A stretch of DNA of 64,000 nt from Urechidicola croceus (GTDB lineage: Bacteria > Bacteroidota > Bacteroidia > Flavobacteriales > Flavobacteriaceae). Positions 58,511 to 64,000 of this stretch are shown here, piece by piece (within the stretch, counting starts at the first letter, position 1; each line of letters starts with the position of its first letter). Made by a program: the position numbers and the translations under genes. The DNA lies in contig CAJIZG010000002.1 of NCBI GenBank assembly GCA_905181865.1, positions 248,001-312,000 of the forward strand. The letters run 5' to 3'. A model generated the notes under the pieces. It saw nothing but the letters and a program-made list of their open reading frames with translations, ran no database searches and was not told the DNA's origin.

Positions 58511-59005
58511 TTATAAACTTCCTTCTCTTATTCTTCTCGAGATTGTTTGTCTCATTTTTATAATAGCATCTCTTTTAGCTTGATTATTTTGGGTATCAAA
58601 ATTATAATTATCCGCACGTCCCAAGTGAATTTTTACTTCTTTTCTTTTACCACCTGTTAATGGAAAAAATGTCTTAGCAGTAAAATATTCAATTTCAGTT
58701 TTTTTGTCTTTAGTCCGCGCAACATGAATGGTAGGGTTCATTAATACCTGATGCTGCTCGAAATCTTTTACTAATTCATCTAATTGATTGAATACTTCTT
58801 TGTTCTCATTCAAGTATAATGAAATCTTTTGTAATTTTTCTTCAAGTTCGTCAAAATCAGATTTAAAACCCGCTCTAATAGGGTCAAGTTTTTGGACACC
58901 ACCTTTTATCTTAACTTCTGTAGATATTAACTTTTTTGACTTATCGATTTTAAACAAATCAATAAGACTTTGGTAATCAAGATTTATAAATTTAGAATGT
59001 TTCAT
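58511..59005 (-). CDS. Unknown 164-aa element protein
   Basis: No recognised family. The sequence is Lys-rich with a coiled-coil-like centre (FDELEEKLQKISLYLNENKE, FNQLDELVKDFEQHQ) and a beta-rich C-terminal part (TEIEYFTAKTFFPLTGGKRK, IHLGRADNYNF) followed by a basic tail with RQTISRRI. This could be a DNA-binding accessory protein. It is the first gene of the minus-strand block, divergent from the ribbon-helix-helix gene, with two motif copies between them. Confidence 0.6.
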   Translation of the reverse strand: MKHSKFINLDYQSLIDLFKIDKSKKLISTEVKIKGGVQKLDPIRAGFKSDFDELEEKLQKISLYLNENKEVFNQLDELVKDFEQHQVLMNPTIHVARTKDKKTEIEYFTAKTFFPLTGGKRKEVKIHLGRADNYNFDTQNNQAKRDAIIKMRQTISRRIREGSL

Positions 59006-59036
59006 ATGGCAAATATATAAAATGACATATATTTAT
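59004..59036. repeat. Inverted pair of the recurring element motif
   Basis: Plus strand ATGGCAAATATATAAA is followed at once by AATGACATATATTTAT, two related half-sites in opposite senses, over the start of the 164-aa gene (ATG at 59005). Confidence 0.5.
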
Positions 59037-59134
59037 CCAAATATTTTTAATAATTTTTTTTACTTCCTAAAATATTTTAGGAGGTTGCTCAGTATTTCTA
59101 ATAATAATTTATCAACTGATGTCTTTTTCGAATG

Positions 59135-59150
59135 TATGACATATTTATAG
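59135..59150 (+). repeat. Copy of the recurring motif before the RHH gene
   Basis: TATGACATATTTATAG, 12 bases before the ATG at 59163. It fits the shared pattern TATGWCAWATWTATAA. Confidence 0.5.
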
Positions 59151-59162
59151 AGAAACACAGTT

Positions 59163-59339
59163 ATGAAACAAAAAAAAACAAAAAGAGTAATCGTAAGAAT
59201 AACAGAAAGTCAATTCAAAGATTTGATAGATTGTGTTATTGAAGAAAATAACAAAAAATACACAACATCAGATCTAATCAGAGAGTCTGTAATCGAAAAA
59301 TTAAAAAAAATAAAGCAAGATGCTAAAAGGAAAAAATAA
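59163..59339 (+). CDS. Ribbon-helix-helix (Arc/CopG-like) DNA-binding protein
   Basis: 58 aa, too short for usual gene calling. KRVIVRITESQFKDLIDCVI, then TTSDLIRESVIEKLKK, is a ribbon-helix-helix fold: a beta strand with alternating residues, helix A, and helix B. Its own upstream motif copy and the motif copies at other gene starts make it the best candidate for binding them. Its stop lies inside the next gene (20-base overlap). Confidence 0.75.
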   Translation: MKQKKTKRVIVRITESQFKDLIDCVIEENNKKYTTSDLIRESVIEKLKKIKQDAKRKK

Positions 59340-59535
59340 TTTAGGGTATGAATATTTCAACAAGTATTTAACAAATTGTGGGTCTAATAATCCACCTAAT
59401 ATGGAGTTATTAAATGATTTTTTTAAAGAAAAATTAAATATGTTGTACGAACACGAAATAGAACCATCCAATGTGGTTTTACTAAATGAATTCGGGATTT
59501 TTTGTCGTGAAAAATTTTACTGTTCAAAAATGTAA
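59320..59535 (+). CDS. Unknown 71-aa protein overlapping the RHH gene
   Basis: Starts MLKGKNNLGYEYFNKYLTNC at 59320 inside the RHH gene and shares 20 bases with it, so the two are translationally coupled. It is helical (PPNMELLNDFFKEKLNMLYE) with Cys at both ends. No known family. A small RHH gene followed by an overlapping gene is the layout of many antitoxin-toxin pairs, but nothing in the sequence shows toxicity. Confidence 0.55.
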   Translation: MLKGKNNLGYEYFNKYLTNCGSNNPPNMELLNDFFKEKLNMLYEHEIEPSNVVLLNEFGIFCREKFYCSKM

Positions 59536-59671
59536 AGCACCTACAGGAATGATCACTAATTCTCGACTGGGGCTATTGGATACCCGATTTTAAACCATGT
59601 ATTACACTAAATTCTTATCGGCACGGTTGGTTGGGATATTGACCTTCCTTTGAAATAAAAGGAAGTTTTAA

Positions 59672-60118
59672 TTATTTATTCAAATAGACCTTACTTAGTG
59701 TTTTAGAGAGAGAATTGCAAAGTATTTCCTGCGGGTGATTTTCATACCCATATTCATATAATTGTCTTTGATACAAGTTGTTTTTAGTTTGGGAGGTAAT
59801 CAAATAATAATGAAAATATTCGTGTATACATGTTTTTACAACATCTCGAAGTAATACATTGTTATTTCTATAAATGGTGATCGTATTGATCTCAAAACTG
59901 TATTCCCCCGCTAGATGAGATTCACCCTCAACTAAAGTCAGTAGTGGTTTTTGTTTGTGAACCGGATACATTTCCAAACACCAGTTCAATACGTTTTGTG
60001 CCGATTGAAATTGCCAGTCATTTGCATCATCATTCAAAAATTTAATTAACTCATATATCAAGTTCAAAATGAATAACCCTCCAACTATAATGAAGTAATA
60101 CATGAAGAAAGTATCCAT
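59672..60118 (-). CDS. Membrane-anchored putative zinc metalloprotease (HExxH)
   Basis: Protein of 148 aa with an N-terminal membrane helix (MYYFIIVGGLFILNLIYELI) and the zinc motif HEYFH in VVKTCIHEYFHYYLI at about 98-102. A later Glu in HPQEILCN is a candidate third ligand, as in short bacterial metalloproteases of the SprT or ImmA style. No known full family. It stands alone, convergent with the RHH pair and divergent from the second recombinase. Confidence 0.65.
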   Translation of the reverse strand: MDTFFMYYFIIVGGLFILNLIYELIKFLNDDANDWQFQSAQNVLNWCLEMYPVHKQKPLLTLVEGESHLAGEYSFEINTITIYRNNNVLLRDVVKTCIHEYFHYYLITSQTKNNLYQRQLYEYGYENHPQEILCNSLSKTLSKVYLNK

Positions 60119-60222
60119 AACCGAAATCTACAGCGAGAATTCTATTCTGCCTAAAATATGTTTAAAAACTTATCTGCTTATACTTTTGTTTTTAGTGTAA
60201 GTTCTTTAAAATAGTCCTATCT

Positions 60223-60234
60223 CAACCCGGGTTG
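60223..60234. repeat. 12-bp perfect palindrome
   Basis: CAACCCGGGTTG, GC-rich in AT-rich surroundings, about 120 bases before the second recombinase gene. Possible operator or part of a recombination region. Confidence 0.35.
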
Positions 60235-60299
60235 GACTTCCCAGTGAATCCAGTACTTCCCAAAGATCAACCCGCTTATACTTTCAATAAAAAATGCGG

Positions 60300-60323
60300 C
60301 ATAATCGAAGTTTTGCGCTTATG
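60300..60323. other. Possible tyrosine-recombinase core site
   Basis: CATAATCG (60300-60307) and CGCTTATG (60316-60323) are inverted arms with 7 of 8 positions matching, separated by an 8-base spacer (AAGTTTTG). This arm-spacer-arm size suits a tyrosine recombinase crossover. The recombinase gene starts 32 bases on. An outer CGGC/GCCG pairing extends the symmetry. Confidence 0.4.
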
Positions 60324-60354
60324 TTAGCCGGGTTAATTTCTAAAAAACTGAAAA

Positions 60355-60945
60355 ATGTCATTACAGGGTCAACGAACAACAACCGGTGCAATTCCATGGG
60401 AAGATTTTAAATCACTAATTGGTAAATTAGAACGAGATGGGAATTACAAATACTGTTTACTGATTTCAATTGGTGTTTTTACAGGTTTACGAATAGGAGA
60501 CATACTCAAATTAAAGTATACAGACTTTTCGGGGGGAGATATATTATCTATAATAGAACAAAAGACAAAGAAGACTCGAAGAATAAAATTAAATCAGGAT
60601 TTACTCGAAATAATATATCGTGTTAAAAGGAAACAACTGATAGATGATGACAATGAATTCATTTTCATCAATAAGTATGGAACCAAACCCATTGATAAAT
60701 CGTGGGTGAACGTTTCCCTAAAAAAAATATTTAGAAAGTACAAAGTATCTGTAGATGGAAATGTATCTACCCACATGTTTAGAAAAACTTTAGGTAGAAG
60801 AGTTTTGGAATTGAACAACTACAGTAACCAGTCTATTGTTCTGTTAATGGAACTTTTTGGTCACTCTTCAATGGGGATAACAAAAAGGTACCTCGGAATA
60901 AGAGAAAAAGAAGTAATGGGGGTGTATGATAGTCTGAGTTTATAA
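60355..60945 (+). CDS. Tyrosine recombinase, catalytic domain only
   Basis: Protein of 196 aa, much shorter than the 290-400 aa of typical integrases, because the SAM-like core-binding domain is absent. The catalytic residues are complete: Arg in GVFTGLRIGDILKLKY, Lys in the beta-hairpin KTKKTRRIK, HMFRKTLGRR (His, Arg), LFGHSSMGITKRYL (His, Tyr). Such short forms occur in some Bacteroidota mobile elements and could need a partner or act on the core site just upstream. It is intact, unlike the large recombinase at the tRNA end. Confidence 0.88.
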   Translation: MSLQGQRTTTGAIPWEDFKSLIGKLERDGNYKYCLLISIGVFTGLRIGDILKLKYTDFSGGDILSIIEQKTKKTRRIKLNQDLLEIIYRVKRKQLIDDDNEFIFINKYGTKPIDKSWVNVSLKKIFRKYKVSVDGNVSTHMFRKTLGRRVLELNNYSNQSIVLLMELFGHSSMGITKRYLGIREKEVMGVYDSLSL

Positions 60946-61048
60946 ACCTTGAGATTCCTAAAGGTTGCGTGCGGATAATAATTAGCGAACGATCACCGTC
61001 ACGGGTTGATCAAAATTATTGTTAATCGCACATTGATTTTGAATGTGG

Positions 61049-61086
61049 GGGAGCCCCCTGCCGGACTCCCTGCCGGACATCCTGCC
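61049..61086. repeat. GC-rich short tandem repeat next to a hairpin
   Basis: Inverted GGGGGA/GCCCCC leads into two and a half copies of a 12-bp unit (CCCTGCCGGACT, then CCCTGCCGGACA, then TCCTGCC). Its GC content is far above the neighbourhood. It could be iterons, an origin or a recombination site. Confidence 0.45.
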
Positions 61087-61223
61087 TTAATATATACATA
61101 TATATGAATCAAAATACCCTCTCAGAGTCGCGAGAAAAATATTTTCAGAAAAAATTGATCAGGGGGTGTATCTCACTAAAAGTAAAAATAAATTTTTTTC
61201 AATTTTCTCTAAAAAAATCAGTT

Positions 61224-61622
61224 TTACACCTGCAGTAGTTTCTCCAGAATTTTGACCATAGCGCAAGTATTCAACTTACAGTACTCCAGGAGTTGTCTCT
61301 TTGTTTCTTCTAAATCACCTTCAAACGTTCCGTTAACCATTGAGAGAAAAGTATTGGATGCGGTACCTCCCTCTTTTATTGGAAGACCATCATATGAAAG
61401 TTCTGGAACCAGTGCGGGTAGAACATATTTAATCGAATAACTCCCCTTCATTTTAGGTGTATAATACCACTTTTGTTGAAACGGTATCATCAGGTCTTTA
61501 AGTCTATTTACAAGACCTCTCAACTCATTAGAATACTCAGGGGATACATCGATTAGATCATTTAATTTCCCCCTCTCAAAACCTTTATTATAGACAATAT
61601 TGTCTTCACTGGCACCACAATC
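61224..61622 (-). pseudogene. DUF2779 family protein, 3' remnant
   Basis: The frame reads DNIVYNKGFERGKLNDLIDV, SPEYSNELRGLVNRLKDLMI, PFQQKWYYTPKMKGSYSIKY, VLPALVPELSYDGLPIKEGG and ends normally at KILEKLLQV. This is the C-terminal nuclease-like part of DUF2779 proteins, which are linked to mobile or defence contexts. The N-terminal several hundred residues are missing: sequence breaks at about 61622, joining the IS6 remnant. Confidence 0.75.
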
Positions 61623-61639
61623 CTGAATCAGTTGGTTTC

Positions 61640-61922
61640 ATTATAACTCCATCTTTTTTCAACTATTTTCTTTCGCTTTCTGAATTGTTGTTCAACAAGG
61701 GGTGTGAACTTAAATACCCAGCGCTGAATAGTAGTATGATCCACTTTTACACCTCTAATTGACATTAATTCTTCTACATCTCGGTAGCTAAGACTGAATC
61801 TTAATTTAAAATAAACTGCTTGTAATATAATAGCCTTTGGGAAACAATGACCTTTGAATATCTATTTTTTGAAAGTAAAGATATAAGGTTTAAGTTTTGG
61901 TTATCTTAGATGCGACAGAACC
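61640..61922 (-). mobile_element. IS6-family element remnant (transposase 5' part and one end)
   Basis: The minus-strand frame reads IFKGHCFPKAIILQAVYFKL, RFSLSYRDVEELMSIRGVKV, DHTTIQRWVFKFTPLVEQQF, RKRKKIVEKRWSYNE: the HTH N-terminus of an IS6 transposase. Upstream, minus-strand GGTTCTGTCGCATCTAAG ending at 61922 resembles the IS6 terminal repeat. The catalytic part and other end are absent. It marks the right side of the island. Confidence 0.75.
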
Positions 61923-62039
61923 TGATAAACAGGTTGTGACCAATTTTTTAAATAAATTGACCTATAATGAAACTCTTTTTTTTAAGCATAAATTCATTTT
62001 TACAATTAGAATTTTTGGTAGTTTTTAAATTGTAAAAAA

Positions 62040-63566
62040 ATGAAAATAAATACTGTAGTTAACCTAAGTCTAATCTTTTTGTTAATGTCTTTTATTACTT
62101 TAGTCTCTTGTTCTAAGTTGGGTACTCAAAAAAATCAAAAGACTTCAATATCAAAACAACCTAACTTCTTATTTGTTTTGGTAGATGATCAACCTTTTGA
62201 CGCATTGGGGATGAGTGGACGCTATCCGTTTTTAGAAACACCCAATATAGACAGATTGGCTAAAGAAGGTGCACAAGTAGAAAATTTTTTTGTAACACAA
62301 TCTATTTGCTCTCCTTCAAGAGCTAGTTTCTTAACCGGTACTTACCCTCATATTCATGGTGTCAACCAGAACAACCGACATGTAGATCCCAAATGGGATG
62401 AGTTTGCTCCATATTCTTCTCATTTACAAAAAGAAGGTTATGAGACCGCACATGTAGGGAAAATTCATATGGCACATTATAAAGGGAAAGAGCATATCAG
62501 GCCCGGTTTTGATTATTGGTTTAGTTTTGTGGGTCAAGGAAAATATTTTGATCCTCCCGTCAACGAAAACGGAAAGGAATATCAAGAAAAGGGATATATG
62601 ACAGATATCTTGACTGAAAAGGCTATTTCTTGGTTAAAAGAAAAACGAGATCCAAACAAACCATTTAGTTTAAACCTTTGGCATAAAGCGGTACATCAAC
62701 CACATTTGCCAGCTCCTAGACATGCAGATTTATACAAAGATGAAAAATTACCAATACCGCCTTACAATACCCACAAAGAAACTTTTAAAGGCAAACCAGA
62801 ATGGCAACGAAAAAAAACTTACGGGTTTGATTGGAAAGATAACCTCCCAATCCCTGCAGAATTACCAGAACAAGAATGGCCTATAAATTATGATAGAAAT
62901 ATGGATTTGTTACGTTGCTTATCATCAATTGATGAATCTTTAGGAAGCGTATTAGCCACTTTGGAAGAAATGGGAGAGTTAGATAACACTGTAATTATCT
63001 ACAGTAGTGATAATGGTTATTTTATGGGCGAGCACACTTTTTTAGATAAACGCTTAGCTTATGAGAATTCAATGCGCGTGCCTATGCTTATTCGCTACCC
63101 AAAGCTAATAAAACCAAACACTATAATAGATGAGCAATGTTTAAATATTGATATGGCTCCAACAATTCTTAACATAGCTGGAATAGAGAAACCTGACTAT
63201 ATGCAAGGAGAATCAATGGTGAATTTGTTGAAGGGTAATAAAGAAGATAATTGGAGAAAATCGATGCTGTTTGAATATTATCTAGATACTTATTGGCCTT
63301 ATGCTGGACCAAATCAAATCGCAGTTAGAACCGAAAATTATAAGTTGGTAGACGCTTTTTTAGAAAATGATATTGATGAGTTGTATGATCTCAAAAATGA
63401 TCCAGGAGAGATGAAAAACTTAATTAATGTAGAAGCCTATGATAGCATAGAAGAAGAACTCCGAAATGAAGCAACCAAATTAAAAAAACAATATAAATAC
63501 AATCCAAACAGAGATTGGTGGTTAAAAGAAGTACTAAGGTCAAAAGGAACCAAACAAAAGCACTAG
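62040..63566 (+). CDS. Sulfatase lipoprotein (S1 type, Cys formylglycine site)
   Basis: Protein of 508 aa with a lipoprotein signal (LVSCSK, Cys24). LVDDQPFDALG holds metal-binding Asp. Cys90 in CSPSRASFLTG is the formylglycine position. KIHMAHYKG and SSDNGYFMGEH provide the other active-site residues, and YDLKNDPGEMKNL is the typical end. It acts at the surface or in the periplasm on a sulfated glycan or glycosaminoglycan. It lies just beyond the island and before a hybrid sensor gene, so it likely belongs to a polysaccharide-use locus running past the window. Confidence 0.92.
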   Translation: MKINTVVNLSLIFLLMSFITLVSCSKLGTQKNQKTSISKQPNFLFVLVDDQPFDALGMSGRYPFLETPNIDRLAKEGAQVENFFVTQSICSPSRASFLTGTYPHIHGVNQNNRHVDPKWDEFAPYSSHLQKEGYETAHVGKIHMAHYKGKEHIRPGFDYWFSFVGQGKYFDPPVNENGKEYQEKGYMTDILTEKAISWLKEKRDPNKPFSLNLWHKAVHQPHLPAPRHADLYKDEKLPIPPYNTHKETFKGKPEWQRKKTYGFDWKDNLPIPAELPEQEWPINYDRNMDLLRCLSSIDESLGSVLATLEEMGELDNTVIIYSSDNGYFMGEHTFLDKRLAYENSMRVPMLIRYPKLIKPNTIIDEQCLNIDMAPTILNIAGIEKPDYMQGESMVNLLKGNKEDNWRKSMLFEYYLDTYWPYAGPNQIAVRTENYKLVDAFLENDIDELYDLKNDPGEMKNLINVEAYDSIEEELRNEATKLKKQYKYNPNRDWWLKEVLRSKGTKQKH

Positions 63567-63733
63567 TTACTGCTGTAGATAGAGAGTTGTTTTTATTTTT
63601 TTGAGTAGCCTAATTTTCAGCAACAAAATTAATAAATTGTACTTTTACAAATAGAAGCCCTTGTTAATGAACTTGCTCAAACTCAAAAAAGTTTAAACGA
63701 GTTCGATGTTAATTTTCAAAATTCATTGTTATA

Positions 63734-64000
63734 ATGAGATGTATTTTTTACATAGTTTACTTTTTAATGTTTTTTATCCCGGGCCAAATATATGGACAGC
63801 AAATTAAACATCTTGGTGCTTATGATGGGGTTAAAAGTGGTGCTGTACGTGCTTTTGCAAAGGATACTTTGGGCTATATGTGGATTGGAACTGCACAAGG
63901 CTTAAATAGGTACTCTGGATATAATTTTAAAAACTATAACAAGTATACAACCCATGGCATTGTAGATATTATTAGCAAAAACGGAAATCTGTTTGTTTTA
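63734..64000 (+). CDS. Start of a hybrid two-component sensor with a periplasmic propeller (partial)
   Basis: First 89 codons of a gene cut by the window end. After a signal peptide (PGQIYGQQIKHLG) come VRAFAKDTLGYMWIGTAQGL and NRYSGYNFKNYN, the two-component regulator propeller repeat at the N-terminus of hybrid sensors that control glycan-use loci in Bacteroidota. The adjacent sulfatase supports such a role. The kinase and regulator parts would lie beyond 64000. Confidence 0.8.
   Translation, partial: MRCIFYIVYFLMFFIPGQIYGQQIKHLGAYDGVKSGAVRAFAKDTLGYMWIGTAQGLNRYSGYNFKNYNKYTTHGIVDIISKNGNLFVL

Larger units (their letters stand above)
52850..61639. mobile_element. Probable integrative element or its decayed island
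   Basis: Runs from the tRNA break to the IS6 remnant: frameshifted tyrosine recombinase at the tRNA side, HTH protein, two methyltransferases, polymerase-like protein, unknown protein, RHH pair, HExxH protein, second recombinase and DUF2779 remnant. No conjugation genes are seen, and the matching right attachment site (a CTCATAA plus tRNA 3' half) is not visible, so the right boundary is uncertain. Confidence 0.55.

Overview
The window looks like a piece of chromosome from a marine member of the Bacteroidota, most likely the Flavobacteriaceae. The DNA is AT-rich. Several promoters fit the Bacteroidota pattern (-33 TTTG, about 19 bp, -7 TAnnTTTG). Many lipoproteins have signal peptides ending in C followed by Asp/Ser-rich stretches, and the families seen (GSCFA, HTTM, DUF4856, LytTR pairs, TonB receptors, sulfatases, PVC-type cytochromes) are typical of that group. 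No species is assigned.

Layout. 1-8.4 kb: an OmpA lipoprotein, a secreted type I phosphodiesterase-like enzyme fused in line with a decayed endonuclease/exonuclease/phosphatase (EEP) gene, DsbD, and an M16 protease. 8.7-15 kb: a probable sulfated-glycan/sugar module (Tat-exported TIM-barrel isomerase, sulfatase, PVC-type cytochrome, AraC regulator). 15-20 kb: housekeeping (GSCFA protein, alaS, M23 peptidase, MerR regulator). 20-23.5 kb: a decay zone with lemA and IS1182 remnants, a sigma factor split by an intact IS982-type element, a frameshifted SRPBCC gene and a truncated haloalkane dehalogenase. 23.8-38.9 kb: a large iron-acquisition locus with three imelysins, a di-haem DUF1111 protein, DUF4856, TonB receptor, HTTM membrane protein and a ferric ABC transporter. 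A ferritin remnant lies beside it, and probable iron-responsive operators flank a canonical promoter. 39-45 kb: a DUF4038/DUF5060 (GH140-like) glycosidase, an unknown lipoprotein with a broken tandem copy, a DUF4184 membrane protein and a HEPN-like remnant. 45.5-52.7 kb: der, a LytTR two-component pair divergent from a TonB-type receptor, and era.

52.8-61.9 kb is an accessory island. It begins with a promoter and the 5' half of an initiator tRNA that stops inside the anticodon loop. Next come a frameshifted tyrosine recombinase and a co-oriented block: an HTH protein, a DNA methyltransferase, a protein with motifs like the palm of family A polymerases, a ParB-methyltransferase fusion and an unknown 164-aa protein. 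A motif related to CTATGTCAAATATATAAA recurs at several gene starts in this block. Divergent from it are a ribbon-helix-helix protein with an overlapping partner gene. Further on are a membrane-anchored HExxH protein, a second catalytic-domain-only tyrosine recombinase preceded by an inverted-repeat site, GC-rich 12-bp repeats, and DUF2779 and IS6 remnants. The window ends with another sulfatase and the start of a hybrid two-component propeller sensor.

The best candidate for an undescribed system is the island's replicase-like protein, ParB-methyltransferase, second methyltransferase and shared operator motif. They look like one replication and maintenance module of an integrative element.
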